Positions 34,078 to 47,700 of a DNA stretch of 64,000 nt are shown here, in pieces. This DNA is from Hybos culiciformis (lineage: Eukaryota > Arthropoda > Insecta > Diptera > Hybotidae). The translations under genes were made by a program, and so were the position numbers. Each line of letters begins with the position of its first letter. Position 1 is the stretch's first letter. The notes below the pieces were generated by a model. That model had not been told where the DNA came from. It saw nothing but the letters and a program-made list of their open reading frames with translations, and ran no database searches. The stretch lies in NCBI GenBank assembly GCA_964007475.1, contig OZ023273.1, positions 70,061,430 through 70,125,429 of the forward strand, read 5' to 3'.

Positions 34078-35333
34078 TTATTGAAGTAATTTTGTGGCGG
34101 AAACAAGGTAAATTATATATCTGAAAAGTTTGTACGGACTGTTAACCAACATTTTTACGAAATATAGGATATTATGAATGAGTAAGTTTGTTTATAAGAT
34201 TGCATAATTATATTTTTAATATAACATAAAACTGTGAGGTTTGTTCAATAATCTTGGTCAATTATTTCAAATAAGTAAAAGCAGTGTGTTTAAAAGGAAT
34301 TATGATCAAGCTCGGAATAATTTCAAAAATTTTAATTATTCGCAAAAATATTACTATTTTCCTAAAAACCACAATTTGTACATCCAGGACAGTAGAAAGT
34401 CATACTTTAGTCAGTGTGCTAAGAAATATGTATGTACAACGAATATTCAAATATTTATTTCATCACTTCTTAAAAAAAATTAGTTATGCAAGATTATTAT
34501 AACTTTAATAAGTAAATGTCTTGTAATTAAATATATCTGTCAAATATTAATATAATATTGAACAAGTAAAGTTAAATATTAAAAAAACAACTAAAAACAG
34601 ATCTCACTAATTCCAAAAAGATACTGTTAAGATATTAGCGTTGCATTTTATTTTTATAAATTCTTAATTATTAAATATTTTATAAAAGAAACACGCTCTA
34701 ATATATTAACAGTTTATAATAATTTTATTCTCAATAATTATATAATTTATTATTGAGTACCTTAAAGTTTCAGTTTGTAGCGAAAAATTTTCATTATATG
34801 CACATTATTATAATTTGGTTTTCGTTTAACGAATTTATTAATCGACATTTGTTTTTGCATCTAGTGGTAAGCGTGGCAACATTTCAACATTTACCATGAA
34901 TTTCCTATCTGTTTTGTAAATAAATTTAGATAATTTTCCAAACTCAATAACTTTTGAACGAATAGACACACGACTTTAAAGTAGGATATCGATTTTCAGA
35001 GAAAGACGACAACGATTCAAAAAAGAATTTAATACATTTTTATTCATTTGCGTAATTCGAAAAGTTTGTAGAATTCTCTACATTAGAAATGATTATTAAA
35101 AAAAATAGGTAAATATTGTTTGTGCAGAATTTGATTGTCTTCCACATTATTTATTTTTTTTTTAAATATTTGCATATTTTAATATAAATTTATTATAATT
35201 ACTTAACTAAGTCATTCAATATAGCTTTGTTGATTTATTTTTTATGTTTTTATTTAATATTATTTCGGATTCCCTCACAAACAGTGTTTATCGTTTAAAT
35301 TATTATATTTTTTTTTGTTGTGTAAAAAAAAAA

Positions 35334-35420
35334 ATGGAAATGAACTCATTTCTGGTGGAAATTTTTATTCTTGTGCTCATCTCTGCAGCAGCAGTTAGTA
35401 AATTTTTGTCGTCATACTAA
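35334..35420 (+). CDS. Candidate 28-residue membrane micropeptide (doubtful)
   Basis: ATG opens MEMNSFLVEIFILVLISAA followed by AVSKFLSSY and a stop. Residues 6-21 are hydrophobic enough for one membrane helix. It could be a single-exon micropeptide or the signal-like first exon of a longer gene. One possible continuation is the acceptor TTTTATTTTCAG near 42437, which is followed by a short open stretch. I do not recognise a family, and AT-rich DNA yields such frames by chance. Confidence 0.15.
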   Translation: MEMNSFLVEIFILVLISAAAVSKFLSSY

Positions 35421-36048
35421 TTTATTTTTGAGGGTACGTATATGACAAAAATTTGTGTTTGATTACATGGGCAAATAAAAAAAAAAAGTATAAAAACAAT
35501 ACAAATATTACACAGTAATATAACGAAGAGATAATAACAATATGTAGTAACAATTTTCTCCCTAATTATTTAAAGACAATTCATATTTTATCAACTTTTC
35601 TTTCTTTGTTTTTTTTTTTTATGATAATATAAAAAAAAAAAAAAACAAAAATTATACATAATAAAATTTTATATTAATTAATGATTGTAATTTTTTGATG
35701 GGTGCGTTTAAATTATTGAAAGAAAATCAAAATTGGTTTTTATACCTAATATTTTTTATCAAGTACTTAATATCAAGAATTTTTTATAAAATAATTATAA
35801 TTTATACATTTTGTCTAATAAGGTTGATATTTAAATTATTTTTTAGTTTTTAATTAATTCAACTTAATTTGTGGTTTCCTTCTAGTTCAATAATATAGCA
35901 ATTGATTGGTAGTAGAACAGATTATGTTTGTCGTTCTCAACAGTAATTTAATTAAGTAGAAGCTAGAAGTGCATTATGCCATTTAAGAATATACTATAGT
36001 AATATACTTTTTTTTATTTCCATTAAAATTACAATTTTTTTTTATAAA

Positions 36049-39000
36049 TTAGTTTTTTGGTTTTTCTACTACATGAATATAAAAAGCTGGTTTTTTAATT
36101 GTTTCCAATTGCTTAAAATCTCCGTAAATTTGATGTAAACATTTTTGTCCAAAAATTTCTTTTAGAATTTTTGTAAATACATCAAGTTTATGTGGATAAT
36201 ATGAAAGTCTAAAATCATTAATTTCGTCATTAACTTTTATTTCGTAGTCTAATGTAACTAGACTTGGCTGCCCACACACGAATAGAACTGATGTTTTTAT
36301 GTCAGCTGTATGACTGGTCTGTAAAGAAAAAATTACAAAAAAAATTGGTTAGTTTAATGAGGGGATAATAAATTTTTTTAAGTGATAAACTATCAAAAGA
36401 ATAAATAACTATTGGGATTTTTTGAAAAAAATTTTATTAAAATGTATGTTGTAAATGTATGTATAGTTCACAAAACATTATATTTTAACTTTTCTGTTTT
36501 TGAAACTCTTTTTTTTTAATTCGAATTTTTTTCAATATCAATAATTTTTTTTCGGTATAAAGCTTTTATTTTAAATAACATGCTTGACATTGCTTGAAGT
36601 GAATCGATGACGTATTTATCATTAACAATATTATGAATTCTAAATAAAAAATAATGACTTGAATTTTATTAAAGATAACCTTTTGCGAGAAGCCTCTAAG
36701 TTAACATTATTATTTATTTACTAATTTTATTATCAATTTTTTTTATTGAATAATAAATTATTAAATACAAAATATTTGAAATTTTCTGTTGTCGAAATGA
36801 TTGATAATAACCTCGTTAGAAACAAAACAACATAATTTGGAAAACATTATAATTGAGATGACATTTTTGAGATTATGTAAATGTAGTATGAAGTCATTAC
36901 AATAATCCCAAAAAAAATACAGAACTGTAGCATGAATGTATACATACATATTTTATTACCATAAATTAGTTCTGAGACTGTTAATCATTATACTGATTGT
37001 CTCTCAATAATATTCAAAACCTTATTTATGTATATAGCGTGTGGGGTCAACTAAATAATAATTTTTAATATTGAATTACCAATATCAGATTTATTACCTT
37101 GAATACTATGTTAATATAGTAACTGTCATAGGAAACATTTCAAATTATGTAATATGAGTGTATATATTAGGTATACATAATTTAATTCTTTGTGATATTT
37201 ATTAAATAACTTTAAATAAAAACTTACATTATAATAAATACTTTTAGCGGGTGTTGATCCACATTCCAGAATATTGTCATAATTTCTATGATCGATTAAT
37301 AATAAACCACCAGGTTTAACACATTTTTCAAAATTTTTAATAGCTTGACGTTGCATTTTTTGTTCAAATGTATCTAACATATGGGCAAATGAATTACCCA
37401 AGCATATGACAGCATCAAATCCATCACCAATTATATCATGAATATCATTATAAAGTGTTAGCCAATTTGCCTCTTCAATTACTTAAAATTCAAAATAAAA
37501 GAATCAATTTCTAATTCTCTAGTTAAAGAAAAAACTTAATCGACTTACTCCATTTGTCGAAAGCACCTTCCTTGCGACGGTTCCATCTTTCCTTCAAAGC
37601 AAATTTTAGCATTTTATCTGATGCGTCTATTGATACAACTTCAAATCCTTCTTCTATCAGCATGATAGAGTCGACTCTAAAAAAAAATCATACATATACT
37701 TATATGTATTATTGGTTTAAGTGCATTTTGGAATTTTAATAATTTTAAAATTGTGTAATATGCAGATCACATGAAAAAGCTGTGTGGAAACGTTAGCTAT
37801 AAATTCATTATGGTCATTAGGATATTTATAATATATAGCAGGGGTGGCCAGACTTTATCCCGACAGGAGCCGAAATTTCAAAAATCAGAATGTCGAGAGC
37901 CGCAATTAGAAATTGTTTTAAATATGTCACTGTCCTTATTGTCATTTTCATTTATCTTTATTTTCATTCATAATTTATTTAAAAAAATACATTTATATAC
38001 ATTAAAAATACTTATAGCAAATTGTTATTCTTTACTAGTAGATGCTGTTGTATGTGTTTGTATCGTGGCCATGAATCGTTGAAAATCTGGCTCATAACTT
38101 GTTAGTTCCATACGAATAAGCTCAGTTAAATGTTCATTTGTTAGCTGGGAAAGGTGCTTCGATTTAATAAATTTCATTGTTGAATACAAAGATTCACAGC
38201 AGTATGTTGTACCAAATATCGAAATCAATTTACAAAAAATAAACATGAGAACTTTTCTTACGAGGTTAAAATAAATCGTAAAATATTGCAATTCGCATGC
38301 ATGTTTATTTATAAAGAAAAATTATATGACAACGAATACATTACATAAGAAAACGGTTTTTTTTAAATTATATTTTTTTAAATCAATTTTTAACAATATT
38401 TTTTCGAAGGTGGCTAGAGCCGTAGTGAAGAAGAACGAGAGCCGCATGCGGCTCGCGAGCCACAGTTTGTCCAAGTATGATATATAGTAAATGTACGTTA
38501 TTGTTTTATACATGTGTATCAATTCGCTTTCAGTGATGAAATTTCAAGCTTAGGTAAAAACATTCAAAAACACAAATCTATTTAAAGAAAAACATAGAAT
38601 TATTAAACAGGAAGTTCCACCAAATACTTCAACTTACTGACAACTTAGTTTAATCTTAATTATGACTGTTTAAAAAATGTAGGAAATTATAAAACTTAAA
38701 GGTACGAGATAAGTAAACATAGTATATATACATATACATTTTTAATGAATTTCAATATATTTTAGAATTTGTTACGCACCCTGTTCCACAGGCTACATCT
38801 AGAATCCTTTTGCATCCTTTTTTTCTTAATAGGTCAACTAAGAATTTTTTATAATTATCAGTGCGAGTTCTTTTGTCGCCAATAAAAATTCCCCAAACTT
38901 TTGCAGCTTTCCCATCGGCATATTGATCCCGAACACCCTCAGCAGAAATACCATCTGATCTGGTGACGAAAACACTATCACTTGTTGATGTATTCGACAT
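36049..39000 (-). CDS. Gnmt: Glycine N-methyltransferase, four exons
   Basis: Minus-strand exons are 38780-39000, 37549-37676, 37228-37481 and 36049-36318; 873 nt give 290 residues, close to the usual 290-295. The enzyme moves the methyl group of S-adenosylmethionine to glycine, forming sarcosine, and buffers the SAM/SAH ratio. Motifs are [20 protein letters not shown] near the N-terminus, the SAM-binding motif [15 protein letters not shown] (66-80), and [20 protein letters not shown]. These are followed by [38 protein letters not shown] and [10 protein letters not shown]. The start is the ATG of [18 protein letters not shown]. The first donor is GTGCGT. Intron 1 contains a hAT element (37839-38479). 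Confidence 0.96.
37839..38479. mobile_element. hAT element in GNMT intron 1 with transposase remnant
   Basis: The ends CAGGGGTGGCCAGACTTT and GCCACAGTTTGTCCAAGTATG are inverted. The flanks show an exact 8-bp duplication ATATATAG at 37831-37838 and 38480-38487. GAGAGCCGC and GCGGCTCGCGAGCC motifs lie near the ends. A C-terminal transposase piece (38025-38291) remains. A shorter relative is at 61740-62287. Confidence 0.88.
38025..38291 (-). pseudogene. hAT transposase C-terminal remnant (GTF2IRD2/ZBED5-like)
   Basis: The 88-residue frame contains [20 protein letters not shown], then [20 protein letters not shown]. This matches the C-terminal dimerisation region of the hAT branch that also gave rise to vertebrate GTF2IRD2 and ZBED5-like proteins. 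Everything upstream is lost. It lies in GNMT intron 1 in the same orientation as GNMT, but belongs to the transposon. Confidence 0.75.
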
Positions 39001-40445
39001 TTCCGTTTTAAATTGAGTTTAAAAAAAAAAAAAAAAATTGATTTGAAATGACTCACAACTCACAAGTCTAAATTAATTTATTGACTGATTAACAATTTAA
39101 CGAAAACAGTATCTTAAATAGATTTTTTTACTCTCAGCGTAATATTGTTAGTATCACAATCGTATTAAAAAAAAAGCTTATTTTTAATATTATTTTGTTT
39201 TACCAGAGCATTTAGATTAAATTAAAATATCAATTGATTAAATAATCTTAAGGAGGCTCAACTGGAGGTGGTGCTTATGAAGAATTTGTTTTTTTTAAAT
39301 ACTCAATAGAGATTTTGAATCGTATTTCACGTTATCATGATGACAATATTGTGTTTGTTTTACTCAGTTCGTTTCGATTATAAATAAGCTTTCTGTAGAA
39401 AGATGAATATCTCAAGGTTCATTTTCTAATTCTATATAACTTTTACAACAAACACACACTCAAATTTATTACTTAAGACTTGACCTTGACTTCTAAATAA
39501 TTTTTCCTTTGACATTTTGATTTCTGAAATTCCGAAAAAAGTTTGAGCTTATAAAATAGAAATTTATTAAAATTACTTTGATTGCTGGTTTGTGTCTTTC
39601 TAAAAAAGTATTATCTAAACATGTTTTTAAAAAAAAATCAAAATTTGTTTTGAAACTTATTAAAAAAATGTTTCTTAAACTAATACCGTAGAATCAAATA
39701 ATAATAATAATACTACAATTTTTGCTTATCGTTATCTCTTATAAATAAGATATTTACCGCCGCGTCGCGCCGCCCTTATTTGAAAATAAACATACAGTGC
39801 ATTCCTAACATTCAGAATGAAGGAAGCTCTTTATATGACAACGAAGCTAAAAATAATTCTGTTTTTGTTTTGTTTTTGGCTTGAAGTTTTTTTTTTCTTT
39901 AAATTTATGCTGATTACTTTTACCTCCTAATATAAACATAGAAAAAAAATATGAGTACATATACTAACATATTATGTACTATTTCTATGTTGAGTCTGTA
40001 AAAACATATTTAAAACATTTATTCTTCTTAGTTCTAAATAAAAATTAAATAAGACCAAACAAATTAATTAATAAAAAGCTCTTACTTATCTTTTTCAATT
40101 TAACTACGAATACGATGTATATGTGTATAGATTATGTGGAAAAACAAAGATCTTAAAGTGAAAAATTAAAAACAAATTTAAAAAATTTAATCTATAAATA
40201 TTGTGTATATGCACTGTAGGTACATGTGTGTATTATCAATATTTAGTCTGTTTTGTACGTCATAAAATTTAATAAATAAAAAAAAAAACAATTTCTCTTT
40301 ACGACAGCAAAATTATAACAACACAACGTGATGATGAAAGCAGATAATTTATTTTTATTTCAATTCTAGTGTTTTCAAAACAATAACAACGGAAAAATAT
40401 CATATCATAAATCACTTTTCATTATTAGATTTTAAAGAATTTGCA
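39001..40445. other. Intergenic region upstream of GNMT
   Basis: AT-rich; no ORF or repeat was recognised. A core promoter for GNMT could not be identified. Confidence 0.5.
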
Positions 40446-40453
40446 AAAAAAAC

Positions 40454-42148
40454 TAGGGATACCATATTTTGATCTCTTTAAAAGAGACCAAAAAGTGTAA
40501 ATTTTTATTTTTTGGCAAATATCTCGAAAACGGTGCGTTTTACAGCATTTTTGAGGTTGTCCAACCTTGGGTTACCATTAGGGCTTCCAGTTTTTGAAAG
40601 CTGTTCGGCGGGACAATGTGCGGAAAAATACTACGTTCATAAATGTAAAAATCGTCGGAAGAGACATTTTTTTCATTTTATTTAAATTTAATTTTTTGTT
40701 TTAAGTAAAAATTTAAGTTAAATTAAATGTTTTTTTGGCATGTAAAAAATTCATAATAAAATATAAATTTATTTGACCAACTTCCTGTTGGGGAATGAAA
40801 GATTATATTATAAACCAAATCCTTGAATCGTACTATCTTTGGAATTTGTTTATTTAAAATTTTTAGTTTTAGTAGACATTATTTAGTTTGTTATTATAAT
40901 TATTATTTTACATTTTATAAATGAACTTCTTAGTGAATGGAAAAAATATTTTTTTTTGTGATATAAATTTGATGTTCCTAATTTTTGTTTATTTTATAAA
41001 ACCTTTTATTTTATTTTGAATATTATTATTTAATGAAATTATTATTAATATTAAAATAAAAAAAAATATTTATATCCATATAATAGTTATTTATTTACAA
41101 TCGAAAAATTTACTTTCAGGGCCTAAATCTAATCTTTTACAAAAATATTGTATCAACTAATTCGGATTGTACAATATATTGTACAAGCTCTAAAAGTCAC
41201 AATTTTAATCCTGGATTAAATTTATTGATGTTGATGGTCTAAAAAGTCCCTACACAATCGTCCTTAAGTAATCTAATATTTATTAGACGCTCAGAATTAA
41301 TTCACGAACAAAAGGGTTAATATTCCACGTACTAAATTAAAATCACAATTCAATTAATATTATTATGTATTTTAAATACCTATAAGTATAAGTATTTTTT
41401 CGAAAATAGTTCAAAACAAATATAAAAGAAATTATGAATGTTAACTTTTTAAATTAAATAACATTTTATTTTTAGTTGCATTTAATTTACCAAAGTTGGT
41501 AAACTTTAAACCTTTTCACTCTTTTTTGAAAATTTGTAAATTTCATACACAATCTTTTTTATAAATTTGCTTTTGGGCGGGATTTTTTGTGCTAAAGCGG
41601 GACGTCGAACAAATACCTTTGGTCGCGACAATTCCGCCGAAATCGGGACGCCTGGAAGCCCTAGTTACCATAAATCCAACTCATTCAAAAACATTCAAAA
41701 AGCCTTAGAACTTGAAAAACTATCAAAGGGTTACTGAGATATTGAATTTTGAAAAAAAAAAAAAATAATAATAATAATAAATTCTTCCATGGAATTTATT
41801 ATTTTTATATTTTTCAAAACTCAGTAGCTAAGTAACCCTTCGATAGTTTTTTAAGTTCTAGGGCTCTTTGAATAGATAATTAAAAGTTGGATTTATGGTA
41901 AAAACAATAATAATAATAAATTCTTCCATGGAATTTATTATTTTTATATTTTTCAAAACTCAGTAGCTAAGTAACCCTTCGATAGTTTTTCAAGTTCTAG
42001 GGCTCTTTGAATAGCTAATTAAAAGTTGGATTTATGGTTGGACATCCTCAAAAATGCTGTAATACGCACCGTTTTCGAGATATTTGCCAAAAACTAAAAA
42101 TTTACTCTTTTTGCTCTCTTTTAAAGAGATCAAAATATGGTATCCCTA
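40454..42148. mobile_element. hAT-like MITE with exact 8-bp duplication, split by a nested hAT
   Basis: The ends TAGGGATACCATATTTTGAT (40454) and the exact complement (to 42148) are inverted over about 33 bp, and similar arms continue inward (CGAAAACGGTGCGTTTTACAG and complement). The flanks are AAAAAAAC at 40446-40453 and 42149-42156. A tandem unit of about 142 bp, starting ATAATAATAATAAATTCTTC, occurs twice at about 41766-42046. Without the insertion at 40579-41663 the element would be about 600 bp. Non-coding. Confidence 0.85.
40579..41663. mobile_element. hAT element (TAGGGCTTCCA ends) nested in the previous element
   Basis: The ends TAGGGCTTCCAG and CTGGAAGCCCTA are inverted, with an exact 8-bp duplication GTTACCAT at 40571-40578 and 41664-41671. 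Subterminal GGCGGGAC/GTCCCGC-type motifs occur near both ends. No transposase frame remains. It shares its terminal bases with the hAT at 629-1807 and so belongs to the same group. Confidence 0.87.
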
Positions 42149-42156
42149 AAAAAAAC

Positions 42157-44716
42157 AATTAAATAAATTTAGATATAGTTTTATAAATATTTTTAAAAGA
42201 ATTGTAGAAATTCGAATCGTTTTAAAGTGGCCTGTGAAATGCTGTTTCAGCTTGCCACATTATTCATATAATAATAGTATGTTCGTAAATGTTGATTATA
42301 CTTCATATAAATATTGTAATAGAGTTTGAAATTAAAACTTCAATTATTTTGGCAACTATAACAAACTGAATACTTCTGTAATACCTATGTAATTAGATTT
42401 ATAACTTTACCAATACGTTATTATTTTTATTTTCAGGGTTCAGTAACAATGAGTTATAATGACATAACATCGGATCGTTAAAAAAAACCGACGGATAAAA
42501 ACTGAAATATTAAAAAGAAAAAAATTTAAAATATTTTTTTAAATTTTATTTTCAAATTATTTAAAAATAAGCTTTTTATTGCACATATTATTATATTATA
42601 TAAATTATAATATATGATTATTATAGTTAGGTATATAATAAGTTTTATCAAATACACAATTCTTAAATAACATAGTTTTGTGAATAAAAATTATTTATAA
42701 AAAGTAAATTTTTTATAAATTTAAAATGTTCATATAAAATATCTATACGTATAAATATTTATTAATTTATTTTTATTTTCTTTTTAATAAAGTTTAAAAA
42801 TGGCAATTTCTTCTTTTTTTTTATTAATTTTAATTTTCTTATATTTAACAACAAGAATTAAAAACAGATTTACATAATAATCATTTGTAAAAAACCTATT
42901 GAGAGAGAGAAAATAATTAATAAAATTGAATTAACTTTATTGGTTACTGGGCAACAAACATACAACATACTTTTGTTAATTTGAATTTTTCTTTAAGGTA
43001 AATTTATTTGAAAAAAATTAAGGTATAAGAAATATTCCTTAAATTAAAATCAGTATTTTTTTTATATAGTTTATTCTAGTAGGGTTATTAGAAAGTTTAT
43101 TTGGATAAACGAAAGAAAGAATAGGAAACTAATTATTTCAATTTACTTTAATTTTACAATAACATAATGGATTTTTTAAAGCTACTACTTTTATATAAAT
43201 TTTATTACTAAATAATTCTGTTATTATAACTTCAATAGCAAAATTTTTACTATTAACATACCTATATAATTTTTTATAAACTTTTTTAAAAATTGTATTA
43301 TTGCACCTTATTCCATGTAAAAACTAAAATCCCTAAGAAATTCAAATTATTAAATAAAACATATATTACCTAATTAAATGATCAGAACTGCGAAATACTG
43401 AGAGCTTATACCTACACATAATCTTCCCTTTTATATTGAACAATTGTCTTCTAAAGAATATCATTAAATAATGAAAAAAAGTCAAATCAGTTGCGCTGAT
43501 TTGACTAGTAACAATAGTAAATTAATAAATTCATGCTTTTCTATGTGCACGTAGAAGTTATCCTCATTTTAAGATAAATTTATTATTGCCGAAGAAAGGA
43601 AAAAAAAAACTGTATTAATTATGCGAAAAGCATTTGCAGTTCAGATGAAAAATTCTTTTATAAATATCATCTTCAATCATTCGAAAGTATATATGTATAT
43701 TTTCCTAATAAATTTAATTATTTTAAAAGAATTTTCCATAAACATCAAATTAAAAATAAAATCTCACAAAAAACATACATTTTTTAAATAAATAATACAC
43801 GTCATAGAAGAAGTATTTTATATACACATTAACTTGAGTTTATAAATAATAAACATAATGCTAGTATGATATAAAAAAAACTTAAAAAAGAAATTACAAC
43901 TATATGTATGAAATATCTTAATAAAATCTATTAAAAAAATGTAGCTGACATTTTTTAATAAACGAAAAACTTAGAAGCTATATTATTATTCTTGAATTCA
44001 AAAATGAACAAAATAAGTCCTTCCTACATTAAATCAGTCTGATACATATTTATTATAGACATCCAAATACACATTTACTTAATTATTTAATAACTTGCAA
44101 GTTATAATCATTAAATATATGTTATAAAATATATATATTTTATTTACACATAAAAAGTATCTGATTGACCTGCAACATTGTTAATTTTAAAATCTTCAAT
44201 TCAGTATAAAGAGTTAAATTCTTATTATATAATTGTGAATACTCTAACAGAAGATAGAGTCTATATATATATCTATATATATATCGATAGAATCTGTAAT
44301 AGGATTTGTGTGTAACAATTTTTCTTTTTAATTGTATAAGTTGTATGAAAAAATAAGACAAAAAATAAAATGAAACTAGAGTAAATGAAAATCTTCTGTT
44401 AGTGTTGTCGTCTTCCATTAGTATTGTTTTCATTTTATAATTTTGATTAATTAATGAATGCTGAAAAGGTGGCACAAAATCATAAAATTGATTTCTTCTC
44501 ATTTTCAAACTTGGAGCACTTTAAACTTTGTTTTAACATTGAAAAATATCAAAAAACTTTTCATATGTATGTGTGCAGTAGTATTTTTCATAAATCCGAA
44601 ATTTGATAATATAATATCAAGTATCATATCATTATTACCAATAGGTATCCCATTTTTAGAAATAACTTCGTTCTTATAATTCAAAACATTCTGCAGTTTT
44701 CCACTTGCAATTTGTT
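42157..44716. other. Intergenic AT-rich region
   Basis: No gene is supported. It contains a perfect 11-bp-stem hairpin at 43480-43506 (AGTCAAATCAG, loop TTGCG) and a TA-rich simple repeat near 44258-44290. It probably includes the 3' UTR of the PTB-domain gene. Confidence 0.5.
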
Positions 44717-47700
44717 TTAAGGCAAATAACCTAATGAATCCTCTAATGACGTTCTAACAGCTCTAACAGATTGATAATGACTTTCATTGTTTATATTATT
44801 CTTTACACCATAAGTACGATGACGATAATTATTCACCTTCTCTACTGAGTGCAATTTAGATAAAATATCATCAGCTGATGAAGTTTTTCTATGACCACTG
44901 GAACTTCGCCGATTTTCTTTTTTATTGGTGCTGCCGCTACGATCTGAACTCTTCGATTCTCGTTTCTTGCTTTTTTTAGTTGTAGCAGGTGTAAAAAAGT
45001 TGTGATCATGTCTCAAATTCTTGATATCAGTTGTTTGAGATAGCTTAACGTCCGCAAATATTGCAGCCGCTTCAACTGATTTTTTCATTGAAATTGCGTC
45101 TTGAGGTCGAATCGATCGAGCAATATAACTACTATTACTATTATGATGATGATTAGAATTATGACGGCTACGACTTTTGTATCCACCACCAGCAACTGTA
45201 AATAAGTCATAATCTAATCCTAATTTATCGTTCGATTTGTTATCCAATTTTTTATTTCGATTATTATTTCTTTGTAATGCTGTTGAGCATAATTCAGCAC
45301 TTGTTGTTTCACGTATTTTTCGTTCATGTTTTAACTGAGAACGTTTGCAATAACACTTACTGGCGCTCACACAGCTATCAGTGTCACAAAAGGTTGTATC
45401 TGAAGTATCGTCTTGCGGTGTATCACCCAACGAACAATAACATTTATCTTCTGTTCGACATGACAACAAAGAATCACGATGTCCAGGAGTATTGGAGCGT
45501 CTTTCATGACTGTGTATTTTTTTTGGTTGATATTTATCTAATATTCGATGATTTTGATGTTCGGCACCCAAGCTGCAATAACAACGATCGGCTGATGCAC
45601 ATGTACATGCTTCAGAATCATAACTACATTCAGAACATGAAACATAGCTGGAAATTAGATTGTTTTATATAGAATGGAAAGAAAGAAATTATGGTTAGTT
45701 TTGTTATTGTGTGTTAATAATAAAAAGTAGAAACACAAACAATATACATACAATTAAAACTTCCACAAAAAAGAAAAGATAGTTAAAAAAAAAACGTTGG
45801 TTGTAATAACTATTAAAAGATTTATAGTAAATTTATTATCTTAGAAGCAAGTTTGTTGAAAGTTCATGAAATATTTTTCCAAAATTTAGAAGTAGCGTAG
45901 GAGGTATAGAAATAAAAACAGAAATTGAGTAGTTGAATATTTAATATAAAAAAAAAATATCTTGACGAGTGTAGACGTACATTAGTAAAATTAGTGCTTC
46001 AATAACCAAATGTTTAATTAAAAGAAACATCGACCAAAACCAAAAAGTACTTACCCGCTTGAACTGTTGCGATTTAAACCGATTAATGTATTTTCATGTC
46101 TTGAAACATCAGATCCACTGGTAGCTCTAGAGTTTGTCATTTTATTTTTATCATTTGTCTTAATGGTTTGATTATCATTTAGTCCATTTTGTTTTTTTTT
46201 TGCCTGATTAGTTTTAAAAGATTTCGAGCGAAATTTTCCGAAGCGGAATACATTCCGCAAACGTGAGCCAAAAAAAAAATTCCTTTTTTTCTAAAAAATT
46301 AAAAATACATAAAATAATTGAACATGAGTCGTTTTTTCATATAACACTATATTAAAAATTATAATTTATTAATTCAACCTGTAGGTAAACATATTGAGTT
46401 TAAAAAAGAGTCAGAAGTCAGAAGGTTCATGCAACCTACCTCAATTTCCAAACAATGTGGTTTGTTAAAACTTAGTAAGGATTAGAATGTTATATATCAA
46501 AATAGGTCTAGTTTTTTTTAATTGAATTTCAGGAAATGGATCTAATTTATAAAATGACTTCAGTATGTTGTTCGTCCTGAATCACACACAACCGACAAAA
46601 ATTTAAAAAATTTAATTTGGGCAAACGGTCTAGCAATTGCACTATTCTCCACATTCATTAAGTAAAATAATTACGAATATAACTGACCTGAAATGCACTA
46701 TTTTTACTTTTTAATTTTTTCTTCCTTTGACGTCTCATTATATTTTTAGAACGTTGATATAATTCATCTTTTGTTAATGTAACAGCCAATTTCAATAAGA
46801 ACTCCTTATAGATTGGTTTTAAATTATTAAAAGACATACCATCAGCATTAATTATGGCGCTTAAAATATCATCTAATGAATGTAGGTTTTCATGCAATCT
46901 GAATTCATTAAATAATTCACTGAATCCAAGTGGTGATCTATAAGGATGTTAATGAGAAGGGTTTTACAATTTTGTTTTATTTAAAATATTTTTATGTATT
47001 TTCCAAAGAATATGGATAAAAATCAATTTATAAAATGTAAAAAAAAAAAAAGATACTTACCCACCACCTCCACCTACTAATTCTCCGCTGGTGTCGTTTT
47101 TATCGAAAACTCGTCTTGTGGCACGTGATTTATATCTAGTTAATCCTCCAGTATTTAAAAAACTTCCAGATCTGGGAATAGCAACTCGTGTTAAAATATC
47201 TCCAACTTCAGATAAACCACCAGCACCATTACTCCCACCAGCTCTAGTATGGTATAACGACTCAACACTTTTATTATTAGCTCCCAATACTTTTCCTGTC
47301 GAATAAGCTGAATCGAAATCTTCGATAACAGAATCATTTTTTATATTGTTAACATTTCTTGCTGGTACAGGTATTGCTGGGGCTCTCTTAGATTTGTACG
47401 ATTTTTTTTTTCTTTCGTCAGTTGTTGTTTCATTTTGAATTTCTTGAACATTTTCGCTTTCAGCACTTAATGAACTATTTGCGGCTCTTTTTTTACGAGA
47501 CGATCTTTGTGGGGATGTCGGACTATTTGAGTCACTGTTCCTAGGAGAATTTTTTCGTGCAACAGCAGCATTTGTCATATAATTGGAGCCAGTTAATGCT
47601 GAGCTACTTGCTATGCTAATACAGCTGACACCATTTTGATTGCGTGGCGAACGTTTTTTGGCACTTCTCCTTGATGAATTGCTATTACTAACATGAGCCA

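Larger units (their letters stand above)
32207..36048. other. Intergenic region 5' of the SV2-like gene and 3' of GNMT
   Basis: AT-rich. It holds a (TA)n microsatellite at about 34024-34070 and A/T runs. Only a very small candidate ORF (35334-35420) is worth noting. The rest shows nothing I can support. Confidence 0.5.
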
